A stretch of DNA of 64,000 nucleotides, taken from positions 1 to 64,000 of the forward strand of contig JAFZRN010000023.1 in assembly GCA_017619835.1 (NCBI GenBank). The letters run 5' to 3'. Made by a program: the position numbers and the translations under genes. Numbering within the stretch: position 1 is the stretch's first letter; every line of letters begins with the position of its first letter. The stretch is from Eubacterium sp. (GTDB lineage Bacteria; Bacillota; Clostridia; Lachnospirales; Lachnospiraceae). The notes under the pieces are model-generated. The model made no database searches, was not told where the DNA came from, and saw nothing but the letters and a program-made list of their open reading frames with translations. Below, in pieces: positions 40,086 to 48,787 of this stretch.

Positions 40086-41201
40086 ATGAAAGTACAGGAT
40101 TTGGTTAATGCTATAAACTCGGATTTTTATGCGGGAGTTCCCGACAGTCTTCTGGCGGCTCTCGGTAATTATCTTGTTCAGACTTACGGCGTTACGCCCG
40201 AGCATCATGTTATCACAGCTAATGAGGGAAATGCCGTCGCAGCCGCTGCAGGATATCATTTTGCTACAGGTAAGGTTCCCGTAGTTTATATGCAGAATTC
40301 CGGACAGGGCAATATCGTTAATCCCGTTGCTTCTCTTTGCAACGAGAAGGTTTATGCAGTACCCATGCTTTATATTGTAGGCTGGAGAGGAGAGCCCGGA
40401 GTTCATGATGAACCCCAGCACATCTTCCAGGGAGAGATAACACTTAAGCTTCTTGAGGATATGGATATCCCTTACTATGTGATCGATAAGGAAACTACAG
40501 CTGATGACATCATCCTTCAGATGCAGGGCTTTAAGAAGCTTTTTGCCGAAGGTAAGCAGGCAGCATTTGTAGTAAGAAAGGGTGCGCTTACTTACGATGT
40601 AAATCCGGAATATACCAATGATTACTCCATGACAAGAGAGGAGATAATCAGTCGTGTTATCGATGTTTCAAAGGATGATATCGTTATCGCGACTACAGGA
40701 AAGACCGGAAGAGAGCTTTTCGAATTAAGAGAAGCAAGAGGCGAGGGTCATGAAAAGGACTTCCTGACGGTTGGTTCCATGGGTCACAGCTCATCCATCG
40801 CAATGGGTATCGCTGCTCAGAAGAAGGATAAGACTGTATGGGTCCTCGACGGTGACGGGGCAATGCTCATGCATATGGGCGGCATGGCTGTTATCGGAAG
40901 TTCAGATCTTGATAACCTTATCCATATCGTTATCAATAACGGAGCTCACGAATCAGTCGGCGGACTTCCGACGGTTGCCGAGAATATTGATATTCTTAAG
41001 ATAGCAGAAGGCTGCGGATACAGCTTTATCAGGTCAGCTAAAACAAGCGATGAACTCGATAAGGTTCTTGAAGAAGTGAAGGATACAAAAGGCAGAGCAT
41101 TTATCGAGATAAAGAGCAGGATCGGTTCAAGACCGGATCTTGGAAGACCGACTATCCCGGCAAGGATAAATAAAGAGAATTTCATGGAGTATATTAAATA
41201 A
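40086..41201 (+). CDS. ppd: Phosphonopyruvate decarboxylase
   Basis: A 371-residue TPP enzyme with the family's short architecture: FYAGVPDSLLAALGNYL at the N-terminus, the catalytic glutamate in TANEGNAVAAAAG (about 45), QNSGQGNIVNPVASL, GWRGEPGVHDEPQH, and TPP-binding GDGAMLM...NNGAHESVGG (about 255-290). It decarboxylates phosphonopyruvate to phosphonoacetaldehyde, pulling the unfavourable PEP-mutase reaction forward. AAAGGA precedes ATG 40086. With PEP mutase and Fe-ADH it completes a 2-hydroxyethylphosphonate pathway. Confidence 0.93.
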   Translation: MKVQDLVNAINSDFYAGVPDSLLAALGNYLVQTYGVTPEHHVITANEGNAVAAAAGYHFATGKVPVVYMQNSGQGNIVNPVASLCNEKVYAVPMLYIVGWRGEPGVHDEPQHIFQGEITLKLLEDMDIPYYVIDKETTADDIILQMQGFKKLFAEGKQAAFVVRKGALTYDVNPEYTNDYSMTREEIISRVIDVSKDDIVIATTGKTGRELFELREARGEGHEKDFLTVGSMGHSSSIAMGIAAQKKDKTVWVLDGDGAMLMHMGGMAVIGSSDLDNLIHIVINNGAHESVGGLPTVAENIDILKIAEGCGYSFIRSAKTSDELDKVLEEVKDTKGRAFIEIKSRIGSRPDLGRPTIPARINKENFMEYIK

Positions 41202-41216
41202 AAGGATTAGCCATTT

Positions 41217-42380
41217 ATGAAAAAACTACTATATATGATTCTGTTATGTGTGATCATGACATTTTCATATTGTACGTTTGCAATGGCTGAAGAAACGAAT
41301 GGATCCGAAGAAACAGAGGTTATTGATTCATCGGAGATTACGGCAGCTCTTTCAAGAGATTCATATAAAACCATAGGATTTGTTCGTACTCCTTCCGTAA
41401 CCTGTACGGATGCAAACGGGACAATACTGAAAAAGGGAATTGATTATACGGTTTCTTATGATAGTGGAAGGTTAAAACCGGGGAAATATAAAGTATCAAT
41501 TGAATTTATGGGAAAATATTCCGGCACCAGGACGCTTGAGTTTACTATAAGAGCAAACAGCGGAAAGGTGAAGAAGGCCGGAAAGTGGACCTATAAGACA
41601 AAAAAGATTAAAGGAAAAAAAGTCCGTATAAAAACAGGATACCAGTATGATGATGGTGCTTATCCTGTCGGAGCTGCAAAGATAGGAAAGAAATACTATT
41701 TCTTTAAGGGAACAAAGGGAACGCTTGCCAGAGGTTCGAAAAAACAGCGGATCATGACTTCGGGCGGCCTTAAGTTCGATGTGGCACCGGACGGAACACT
41801 TATAAAAGGATGGCAGGTTGTGAATAAAAAGCTCTACTACTTTGGCGGAGAGTATCACAGCGCTGTCACAAATAAAAAGGTTGATGGGATAAAGCTTTCC
41901 GATAATGGATGCGCAAAAACAAATCTTAATGCAGCAGTAAAAAAGGAAGCAATCCTTCTTCTCGAGTCCATCACGGACCGGAATGCATCGAAGGAAACCC
42001 AGCTGAGAGCGGTTTATCAATATATGATCTCACATAATAATCTCAGCTATATGACAAAAAATCCCGATACAAGTGATAAAGACTGGGTAAAGAAGAGTGC
42101 ATACAATATGCTGACCACACACAGCGGAAGCTGTTCCGGATTTGCAGCTATGTTCACTGTAATGGCAAACGAGATTGGTTATAAGGAAACCTATGTTTAT
42201 TACGGACGTGTTCACGGGACAAGAGACGGAGCTGCGGATGGATTTACCAGACATGCCATATCCTATGTTGACGGATACCTTTATGACACGGAAGGCGTAT
42301 TTGCCGACTGGCTCGACGATGGCTGGAAAATGAGTGGCTACATCACATTTATCGATGTGAAAAAATATAAAGTAAAATAA
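41217..42380 (+). CDS. Secreted transglutaminase-like protein with wall-binding-type repeats
   Basis: A 387-residue protein with a signal peptide (about 1-24, ending FAMA). Residues about 45-115 form a beta-sandwich (GIDYTVSYDSGRLKPGKYKVSI, as in MBG/YDG-like domains). Residues about 140-235 have glucan/choline-binding-like segments (AKIGKKYYFFKGTKG, GWQVVNKKLYYFGG). The C-terminal domain is transglutaminase-like: GSCSGFAAMFTVMANEIG (catalytic C about 303), TRHAISYVDGYLYDTEG (H about 344, D later). It probably acts on or cross-links wall components. It lies inside the phosphonate operon between ppd and the LtaS-like gene. Confidence 0.8.
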   Translation: MKKLLYMILLCVIMTFSYCTFAMAEETNGSEETEVIDSSEITAALSRDSYKTIGFVRTPSVTCTDANGTILKKGIDYTVSYDSGRLKPGKYKVSIEFMGKYSGTRTLEFTIRANSGKVKKAGKWTYKTKKIKGKKVRIKTGYQYDDGAYPVGAAKIGKKYYFFKGTKGTLARGSKKQRIMTSGGLKFDVAPDGTLIKGWQVVNKKLYYFGGEYHSAVTNKKVDGIKLSDNGCAKTNLNAAVKKEAILLLESITDRNASKETQLRAVYQYMISHNNLSYMTKNPDTSDKDWVKKSAYNMLTTHSGSCSGFAAMFTVMANEIGYKETYVYYGRVHGTRDGAADGFTRHAISYVDGYLYDTEGVFADWLDDGWKMSGYITFIDVKKYKVK

Positions 42381-42413
42381 TAGAACTAAATGTTCGTATC
42401 TGGAGAAATGACG

Positions 42414-44507
42414 ATGAAGGAGTATAGTCTTAAGAAAAAAATACTGATAGGTTCGTGCCTTGCTGTGTGCTTTGCATTTACCGTTCTTTTCTATGGACCG
42501 GTAGGACTATATATCAATAACTCCGAGGAGCTTTCCTTCGGACTGGGTGTAGTCCTTAAAAATGTAGCGATATTATCCATTATAGCAATCGCCTGTATAA
42601 TACTTTTTTCCATGATAGTTCCTTCAAAGCTTTTCAAATGGTATATGCTTCTTTTCCTGGGCGTGCTCCTCGGATTTTATGTTCAGGGTAATTATATAAA
42701 CTACAGCTATGGAGTTCTGGACGGGACAGAGATCGAGTGGTCGAAGTTTACCCGCTACGGAATTCTTAATACTGCTATCTGGGCAGCATGTATCCTGATA
42801 CCGTTTATCGTTTACTTCGTTATCAGAGCTGTAAATAAAAAGAAAAAGGAAGATGAAAAGACTACCGCGGCGGTTAATAAATTTGCGATTTATCTTGCAA
42901 TTTTCATTATCCTGATCCAGATACCGGCTCTTATTACTCAGGTCATATCCTATAAGCCTAAGAATGAAGAGTCACTTGTCATAACAAAGAATGACATGTT
43001 CAATTTCTCTGATGAAGATAATATCATCGTATTCTGCCTTGACACTATCGATGGCAAATACCTTAAGAATTATATGAAGCATTTTCCGGATTTCGAGCCC
43101 GAGCTGGATGGCTTTACCAACTATGTGAATACCATGACCGGTGGAGCGCGTACGATGGTTGCGATGCCGATTATGTTTACGGGAATTCCGTATGAACGTG
43201 ACCAAAGCTATAGCGAATATATCGATAAAATCTATTCCGGAGACAATGTGCTTAAGAAAATGAGTGATGCCGGATATGATGTAAGGATTTATTCCGAGAC
43301 TCTCTTTTATGCTGATTCCACGGCTGACTATGTTTCGAATTTTGAACTATCTTCCAACCCGATCACATCTGATGTGATGCTTTTGAGAAAGCTCTATAAG
43401 CTGACTCTTTTCAGATTCATGCCTCATTTCTTAAAGGCAAGATTCTGGATGCAGACCTCCGAATTCGAAGAGGCAATGCATAGGGATGACAAATATCTCT
43501 TTGACGATGCGGCTTACTATGAAGAGTTCCAGAAGAACGGTATCGGCAGAACAGCTTCCGGCAAGAAGACATTTACTGTATACCATATGAGAGGTGCTCA
43601 CAGAAAATATGATATGGATGAAAACGGAATCCGTATCGGAATCTCATCCAAGAAAAGACAGATAGACGGAAGCTTCAAGATAGTAAGAGATGTTCTGCAG
43701 GAGCTTAAGAACCAGGGACTTTATGATAAGTCAACTATCATCCTTACCGCAGACCATGGAGATAAGAAGAGATGTCAGTGGATTATGTTCATGCTTAAGG
43801 AAAAGGGCGCGACTGGTCCGATGAAGACTTCACATGCTCCGATCTCATCCTTCGACTTCCCGGTATATTATACTTCACTGGCTGGCCAGACAATGTCCAA
43901 CCAGACCTATGCCGAGGATCTGCTTTCAATCCCCGAGGATGAACAGAGAACTAGATATCTTTTCTATAACACAACAGAAAGCAGCAAGCTTGCCATATTC
44001 AAATATAAGACCGAAAAACCTGTTACCAAGTTCAAGGCACTTACGTTGGAGGATGAATATATCGACAGCGGCGGAGATGTTCCCTATAAGTTCGGTACAA
44101 AGCTTATGTTCGATTCCGAGGAGACCGGAAATGCCTATGTTGTTGAAGGCTTCGGAAAGAACCATGGCTTCAGGACAAAGGCTTATGGCCCGATAGATAC
44201 GATAGTCCTTCCTCTGGAAGAAAAGCCTGATGAAGAGGTAACGCTGAAGATCGGCTTCCATAATGAATCCGAGTTCGGCTTCGATACCATAATAAAGGCA
44301 AATGACATCGAAATCTTCCATGGTGTCATAGACCAGAGCATTATCCGGAGCGGACTTAACCTCACACTTCCAATGGAAGTTTTTGAGGATACAGGTTCCC
44401 TTAAGATAGATTTTCTCTTCCCTGAGATAAGTCAGGATGAGATGCAGATAGAGGATGTATCTTACCGTACCCAGAACCTGTCATTCGTATCAATGGAGAT
44501 AGAATAA
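42414..44507 (+). CDS. LtaS/EptA-like membrane phosphotransferase (alkaline phosphatase superfamily)
   Basis: A 697-residue protein; ATG 42414 (GGAG at 42402-42405). Five N-terminal membrane segments (about 10-175), then an extracytoplasmic sulfatase-type domain: FCLDTIDG (metal D and candidate nucleophile T, about 206-211), TGGARTMVAMPIMFTGIPY, and TADHGDKKR (about 444). Family members transfer phosphoglycerol or phosphoethanolamine from lipids to polymers. Here it could transfer a phosphonate- or glycerophosphate-bearing group. The C-terminus (about 520-697) is an extra beta domain. Last gene of the operon; strong terminator follows. Confidence 0.82.
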   Translation: MKEYSLKKKILIGSCLAVCFAFTVLFYGPVGLYINNSEELSFGLGVVLKNVAILSIIAIACIILFSMIVPSKLFKWYMLLFLGVLLGFYVQGNYINYSYGVLDGTEIEWSKFTRYGILNTAIWAACILIPFIVYFVIRAVNKKKKEDEKTTAAVNKFAIYLAIFIILIQIPALITQVISYKPKNEESLVITKNDMFNFSDEDNIIVFCLDTIDGKYLKNYMKHFPDFEPELDGFTNYVNTMTGGARTMVAMPIMFTGIPYERDQSYSEYIDKIYSGDNVLKKMSDAGYDVRIYSETLFYADSTADYVSNFELSSNPITSDVMLLRKLYKLTLFRFMPHFLKARFWMQTSEFEEAMHRDDKYLFDDAAYYEEFQKNGIGRTASGKKTFTVYHMRGAHRKYDMDENGIRIGISSKKRQIDGSFKIVRDVLQELKNQGLYDKSTIILTADHGDKKRCQWIMFMLKEKGATGPMKTSHAPISSFDFPVYYTSLAGQTMSNQTYAEDLLSIPEDEQRTRYLFYNTTESSKLAIFKYKTEKPVTKFKALTLEDEYIDSGGDVPYKFGTKLMFDSEETGNAYVVEGFGKNHGFRTKAYGPIDTIVLPLEEKPDEEVTLKIGFHNESEFGFDTIIKANDIEIFHGVIDQSIIRSGLNLTLPMEVFEDTGSLKIDFLFPEISQDEMQIEDVSYRTQNLSFVSMEIE

Positions 44508-44518
44508 AAATGCATATC

Positions 44519-44557
44519 ATATGGGTGTCAAAGTACTTTTGACACCCATATTGTTTT
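44519..44557 (+). terminator. Terminator of phosphonate operon
   Basis: ATATGGGTGTCAAA pairs with TTTGACACCCATAT around a short GTACT loop, followed by TGTTTTTG. The 3' arm also supplies a -35 element of the next gene's promoter. Confidence 0.9.
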
Positions 44558-44568
44558 TGTGATAGAAT
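44539..44568 (+). promoter_or_regulatory. Promoter of Ldh2-type gene, overlapping the terminator
   Basis: TTGACA at 44539-44544 lies in the 3' arm of the upstream terminator; 18 bases later TAGAAT at 44563-44568. Confidence 0.6.
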
Positions 44569-44601
44569 TATCCTATCTAGGGGGTAAAGGGGGTATAAGA
44601 C

Positions 44602-45714
44602 ATGCAGGAAACTCGCCCGTTCGTTCCATGGGAACAGATGAACAAATTCATGATAGAAGCCTTCAAGGGTTACGGAGTACCCGAGGAGGACGCTAAGATA
44701 TGCGCGGATGTACTTCTTGAATCCGACAGACGCGGTATCGAAAGCCACGGGTGCAACAGATTTAAACCCATTTACATTGACAGGATAGTTAAGGGAACAC
44801 TGCTTCCCGTTACCAACATCGAGATCTTAAAAGAGACTCCCACCACGATAGTCATGGACGCACATGACGGTATGGGTATGGTTGCTAGTCACCGGATGAT
44901 GGAGATGCTGATAGAAAAAGCCAAGACCTATGGTATGGCAGGCGGTGCTATCCGTAATTCGACTCATTACGGAATCGCAGGCTACTGGACCTCTATGGCC
45001 AGTAAGGAAGGCATGGTAGGAATATCCGGAACCAATGCAAGACCGTCCATTGCACCTACCTTCGGAGTTGAAAATATGATGGGAACGAATCCGCTTACAT
45101 TTTCAATCCCGACTGATGAAGAATTCGATTTCTGTCTTGACTGCGCAACCTCGATCGTACAGAGAGGACGTATCGAATATTATGCAAGAGAAGGAAAACC
45201 TACTCCTGCGGGAACTGTTATAAGTGAAAATGGCGAAGCTCTTACGGACAGTGCCCAGATCCTTAAAGACCTTGTGAGCGGAACTGCTGCACTTGCTCCT
45301 CTCGGAGGGATCGGGGAAGAGCTGGCAGGCTATAAGGGCTATGGCTATGCTGCTGTTGTAGAGATACTGTCTGCGGCGCTTTCCGGCGGACAGTTCATGA
45401 AGGCTCTTACGGGAGTTGATAAGGACGGAAATCCCGAAATGTATCATCTCGGACATTTCTTCTTCGTTGTAGATCCGGAAGCCTTTATGGGAAGGGAAGA
45501 GTTTAAGAAGATAGCAGGTGATATCTGCCGTGCACTCAGGGCATCGAAGAAAGCTCCGGGTGAGACCAGGATATATACGGCAGGTGAAAAGGAATATGAT
45601 ACCTGGCTTTATAGAAAGGATAAGGGTGTCCCGGTCGGAGAGGGCGTCCAGAAGGATATCATAGAAGTGAGAGACAAGCTCGGACTTGACTTCACATTTG
45701 ATTTTGAAAAGTAA
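44602..45714 (+). CDS. Ldh2-family malate/lactate/sulfolactate dehydrogenase
   Basis: A 370-residue NAD(P)-dependent dehydrogenase of the type-2 malate/L-lactate/(2R)-3-sulfolactate family. Motifs: LLESDRRGIESHGCNRF, GMVASHRMMEMLIEKAKTYG, IRNSTHYGIAGYWT with the catalytic histidine (about 117), GTNPLTFSIPT, and LGGIGEELAGYKGYGYA. Substrate among 2-hydroxyacids cannot be told. It has its own promoter, so it is probably not part of the phosphonate pathway. A GGGGG-rich ribosome site lies at 44586-44593. Confidence 0.88.
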   Translation: MQETRPFVPWEQMNKFMIEAFKGYGVPEEDAKICADVLLESDRRGIESHGCNRFKPIYIDRIVKGTLLPVTNIEILKETPTTIVMDAHDGMGMVASHRMMEMLIEKAKTYGMAGGAIRNSTHYGIAGYWTSMASKEGMVGISGTNARPSIAPTFGVENMMGTNPLTFSIPTDEEFDFCLDCATSIVQRGRIEYYAREGKPTPAGTVISENGEALTDSAQILKDLVSGTAALAPLGGIGEELAGYKGYGYAAVVEILSAALSGGQFMKALTGVDKDGNPEMYHLGHFFFVVDPEAFMGREEFKKIAGDICRALRASKKAPGETRIYTAGEKEYDTWLYRKDKGVPVGEGVQKDIIEVRDKLGLDFTFDFEK

Positions 45715-45748
45715 TGGTTTATGTTTTTAAGTTACGGGGGTAACAGCA

Positions 45749-46108
45749 GTGAGTTCAGTACCTGAATATATCGAGGATTATCTCAAGATAATCAAGACCG
45801 AATTAAAAGACAAATACAATATGAGCGAGGAAGAGGCAGCAAAGGCTGTCTACAAATCAGCGGTAAGAAGCATCCTTTGCGGAGACGACGAAGAGATGCG
45901 CAGATTTCAGATGCATAAATCAATAGATGAGACTGTGCTGGATGTATATCGCCAGTATAAGAATATCGGCCAGCCGCTTCCAGTTAAGAACGGCGAAGAC
46001 GAAGTCTTTAAGATCCTGCAGCCTGACGAAAGCGTATCCATGAGAAGCAGGCATAAGGAAAAGCTTTCCGCTCTTCAGGATATTCCGCTCAAATTAGCAG
46101 ATGATTAA
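45749..46108 (+). CDS. Hypothetical acidic helical protein
   Basis: A 119-residue protein with a GTG start at 45749 (GGGGG at 45734-45739). Mostly helical, starting YIEDYLKIIKTELKDKYNMSEEEA and with a ...SAVRSILCGDDEEMRRFQMHKSIDETV middle. No membrane segment. It lies 14 bases before the NYN-LOTUS gene and is likely coexpressed. No family recognised. Confidence 0.65.
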   Translation: MSSVPEYIEDYLKIIKTELKDKYNMSEEEAAKAVYKSAVRSILCGDDEEMRRFQMHKSIDETVLDVYRQYKNIGQPLPVKNGEDEVFKILQPDESVSMRSRHKEKLSALQDIPLKLADD

Positions 46109-46122
46109 AAGAGGACAAAGAA

Positions 46123-47073
46123 TTGGAAGATAAGAGATACGCGGTTCTCATCGATTCTGATAATATCTCTTCAAAATATATCACAAGTATTCTTGATGAG
46201 ATGACTAAGTACGGAGTCGTGACCTATAAGAGAATATACGGCGACTGGACAACTACCCAGGCCAATAAATGGAAGAAGGAGCTGATGGAGAATTCCATCA
46301 CACCCATCCAGCAGTTCAGAAATACGGTCGGAAAGAATGCTACGGATTCCACACTCATAATAGATGCGATGGACATTCTCTATACCGACAGTGTTGACGG
46401 CTTCTGTATAGTTTCCAGTGACGGAGATTTTACCCGTCTTGCTTCGAGATTGAGAGAGTCTGGAATGCACGTCATCGGAATGGGAGAGAATAAGACACCC
46501 CGTTCCTTCAGGGCGGCCTGTACGGTATTTACCGATCTCGAGCTCCTTCTCGATCAGAGTGTGGATGAGGTAAACCTTAAGAACGGCGGCAAGGGTAAAT
46601 CCAAGAAGAAGGCCGAAAATGTCATCTCCCAGAGAACTATCGAGAATGACATCATCGAGATCATCACTGAAAATGACAACAGGGGAAGAGAGACAGGTCT
46701 CGGAGAGATCGGAAGCAGACTTCAGAAGAAGTATTCCGACTTCGATGTACGTAATTACGGCTACAGTTCTCTTTCAACATTTATCGATGAGACAGCCGGC
46801 TTTGAGATAAAGAAAAAAGACAGCACCGTTTTCGTTGCACTGCATTCCGATAAGGATATGAAGAAGCGTGTTAAGAAATTCGCGGTTGATACCGTTGCAG
46901 AAGCAGGAACCAAGGGAATTGATATGGGAGCCCTGGGTCAGAGGATCCATGACGAATTCCCGAGATTCAATGCAAGGGAGTTCGGTTATTCAACTCTTTC
47001 AAAGTTTATATACAGTATAAAGGATTTAAAGGTGGAAACCTCGGATAATAAGAAATTGGTTTACATAAGATAA
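46123..47073 (+). CDS. NYN-domain protein with two OST-HTH/LOTUS domains
   Basis: A 316-residue protein with a TTG start (GAGGA seven bases upstream). Residues 1-150 are a NYN (LabA/DUF88-like, PIN-fold) domain: YAVLIDSDNISSKY, NATDSTLIIDAMDIL, FCIVSSDGDFTRLASRLRE, giving the acidic catalytic residues of a putative RNase. Two OST-HTH/LOTUS RNA-binding domains follow: about 170-238 (LGEIGSRLQKKYSDFDVRNYG) and about 248-316 (MGALGQRIHDEFPRFNAREFG). The combination indicates RNA cleavage or turnover. LOTUS domains are known to bind G-quadruplex-type RNA in other systems. Confidence 0.9.
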   Translation: MEDKRYAVLIDSDNISSKYITSILDEMTKYGVVTYKRIYGDWTTTQANKWKKELMENSITPIQQFRNTVGKNATDSTLIIDAMDILYTDSVDGFCIVSSDGDFTRLASRLRESGMHVIGMGENKTPRSFRAACTVFTDLELLLDQSVDEVNLKNGGKGKSKKKAENVISQRTIENDIIEIITENDNRGRETGLGEIGSRLQKKYSDFDVRNYGYSSLSTFIDETAGFEIKKKDSTVFVALHSDKDMKKRVKKFAVDTVAEAGTKGIDMGALGQRIHDEFPRFNAREFGYSTLSKFIYSIKDLKVETSDNKKLVYIR

Positions 47074-47123
47074 AATCCTTTGTGCAATTTATAAAATTTT
47101 TTGTGCATTTTTTATAATTTATA

Positions 47124-47152
47124 TTGAAATCTTAACGTTTATATGTTAAAAT
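47124..47152 (+). promoter_or_regulatory. Promoter between NYN gene and murI
   Basis: TTGAAA at 47124-47129, 17 bases, TAAAAT at 47147-47152. Transcription from it would first meet the terminator at 47219-47259. Confidence 0.6.
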
Positions 47153-47157
47153 TATCT

Positions 47158-47262
47158 CAGTTGAACAGATAGGATTCGAATTAATCAGAATTTTAGTGTT
47201 TATCATAATTTTTCCTCCAAAAGTCCGGAAGTCAAGTGGGGTATGACTTCCGGGCTTTTACT
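47158..47262 (+). ncRNA. Candidate ~100-nt small RNA or murI leader
   Basis: The stretch between a consensus-like promoter (47124-47152) and a 16-pair terminator (47219-47259) has no ORF with a ribosome site. It contains TTTTTCCTCC (47210-47219), complementary to Shine-Dalgarno sequences. It could be a trans-acting sRNA or an attenuated leader of murI, which starts 33 bases after the hairpin. Confidence 0.35.
47219..47259 (+). terminator. Strong terminator/attenuator upstream of murI
   Basis: AAAAGTCCGGAAGTCA (47219-47234) pairs with TGACTTCCGGGCTTTT (47244-47259), one G-U pair, nine-base loop; T run is inside the stem's end. Confidence 0.8.
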
Positions 47263-47294
47263 GTGAGGGATATTTCAGGAGAATCAGATTAAGT

Positions 47295-48095
47295 ATGAAG
47301 ATTGGAATTTTCGATTCGGGAATAGGCGGCATATCCGTTCTTAACGAGGCCTTCCACTCACTGCCGGATGAAGAATATATATTCTATGCGGATGTGGACC
47401 ATGTGCCCTATGGCCTTAAGACTCCGGAAGAGATAAGAGGCTATGCGGACGGGATAGTAGAGAGCCTTATAGATATGGGTGCCGACTGTATCCTCATCGC
47501 GTGCAATACGGCAACTGCCGTTGCTGCCGAGCACTTAAGAAAAAAATTCGATAAAACGATAATCGGAATGGAGCCGGCAGTTAAGCCCGCAGTTCAGGCT
47601 GCCAGGGAAAAGACCGACAGGATACTTGTGATGGCAACTCCGGTTACGATAAGGGAAAACAAGCTTCATGCTCTTCTTGAAAGAGTGGATACGGATCACA
47701 GAGTGGACCTTCTTCCGATGCCGAGCCTCGTAAGATTTGCCGAGGACGGAGTATTCGAGGGAGAAGAGGTGGATACCTATATAGAGGAACAGATCGCGGT
47801 ATTTGATAAGATGCTTTATACCGAGGTGGTTCTGGGATGCACGCATTTTAATTACTTTAAGCCTGCCATAAGAAAGGCCTTTAATGATAAGGTTACACTT
47901 ATAGACGGAAACAAAGGTACGATAAGACACCTTGCAGAGAAGATGGGGCTGGAAGAAAAATACGGCTTCAGAAAAGATATCAATATAGAAGAAATAAATA
48001 ACAGGACGACCTATATCGAATCAGGCCGCCCTGCAAGTGACGAAAGGGTTAGATACTATCTTGGGCTTCATGAGAGGTTAGAGCAAACATTATAA
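47295..48095 (+). CDS. murI: Glutamate racemase
   Basis: A 266-residue racemase making D-glutamate for peptidoglycan. Motifs: GIFDSGIGGISVLNEA, DHVPYGLKTPEEI, the catalytic cysteines in IACNTATAVA (about 75) and VLGCTHFNY (about 187). TCAGGAG ribosome site upstream. It may be controlled by the attenuator upstream. Its 3' end overlaps the convergent rhomboid gene by 47 bases, so the two transcripts are antisense there. Confidence 0.96.
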   Translation: MKIGIFDSGIGGISVLNEAFHSLPDEEYIFYADVDHVPYGLKTPEEIRGYADGIVESLIDMGADCILIACNTATAVAAEHLRKKFDKTIIGMEPAVKPAVQAAREKTDRILVMATPVTIRENKLHALLERVDTDHRVDLLPMPSLVRFAEDGVFEGEEVDTYIEEQIAVFDKMLYTEVVLGCTHFNYFKPAIRKAFNDKVTLIDGNKGTIRHLAEKMGLEEKYGFRKDINIEEINNRTTYIESGRPASDERVRYYLGLHERLEQTL

Positions 48096-48663
48096 GTCCG
48101 ACGATAAAGCCTGCTATGAAACCGCCCAGGTGCGCCATCTCATTTATCGATGAATCGCCGAAGCCCGGAAGCAGAACAAGTATCACAGCTACGATCATAC
48201 GAGGGACCGGAAAGAACTTTCTGGTCCTTTTATCTATGGCAAGGATCACCATCGCACCCAGGAGTCCGCATATTGCACCCGATGCGCCGGCCGAAACAGG
48301 ATAGCTGCCGGTATAAAGCTCCGTGGCTATAGTGAGAAGATTACCCGCGATTCCGGATATTATATATATGATAATAAACTTAACGCGTCCGAAATATGCT
48401 TCCACATACTGTCCCATCGCAAGAAGAGAAATGGAGTTGTTCACGATATGTGCTATACCGTAATGAAGGAACATGGATGTGAGTATCCTGTACCACTGAT
48501 GTCCCTCGATAATAAAAGGCGTGTATGCCCCACCGAGCCTTAATACGTTTTCCACATTCTCACTTCCGCCGGTCGCGGTCTCAATGAAAAAAACGATCAC
48601 ATTTATTATAAGGATCGCAAAGGTTATTATCGGTTTATATTCTTGTCTGTTTTCATTTTCCAT
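48049..48663 (-). CDS. Rhomboid-family intramembrane serine protease
   Basis: A 204-residue membrane protein with about six segments. Catalytic pair: serine in SAGASGAICGLLG (GxSG, about 133) and histidine in MAHLGGFIAG (about 180); HGYIAHIVNNSISL-like HxxxN segment FLHYGIAHIVNN is conserved too. The start is set at ATG 48663 because a promoter's -10 (TATAAT on the - strand, 48671-48676) overlaps the upstream in-frame ATGs at 48690 and 48669, so transcription would begin at about the chosen codon. Confidence 0.88.
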   Translation of the reverse strand: MENENRQEYKPIITFAILIINVIVFFIETATGGSENVENVLRLGGAYTPFIIEGHQWYRILTSMFLHYGIAHIVNNSISLLAMGQYVEAYFGRVKFIIIYIISGIAGNLLTIATELYTGSYPVSAGASGAICGLLGAMVILAIDKRTRKFFPVPRMIVAVILVLLPGFGDSSINEMAHLGGFIAGFIVGLIMFALTSHEAQDSI

Positions 48664-48670
48664 GCCCATG

Positions 48671-48699
48671 ATTATACATATTTTTTTCATCCGAGTAAA
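48671..48699 (-). promoter_or_regulatory. Promoter of rhomboid gene (- strand)
   Basis: On the - strand TTTACT (48694-48699), 17 bases, TATAAT (48671-48676). The predicted start at about 48664 coincides with the ATG at 48663, so the mRNA may be leaderless. Confidence 0.6.
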
Positions 48700-48721
48700 G
48701 GGGAAATCAAGTTAAAAATCC

Positions 48722-48750
48722 TTGACAGTAACAGGTTGGTAAGATATATT
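48722..48750 (+). promoter_or_regulatory. Promoter of methionine aminopeptidase gene
   Basis: TTGACA at 48722-48727, exactly 17 bases, TATATT at 48745-48750, about 38 bases upstream of the GTG start. Confidence 0.75.
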
Positions 48751-48787
48751 TAACTGTTGTTGAAAATATTAAAATACGAGGTGTAAC

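Noticed and set aside
44602..45714. Ldh2-type dehydrogenase as part of the phosphonate pathway
   Set aside because: A strong terminator and its own promoter separate it, and the pathway is already complete with the Fe-ADH.
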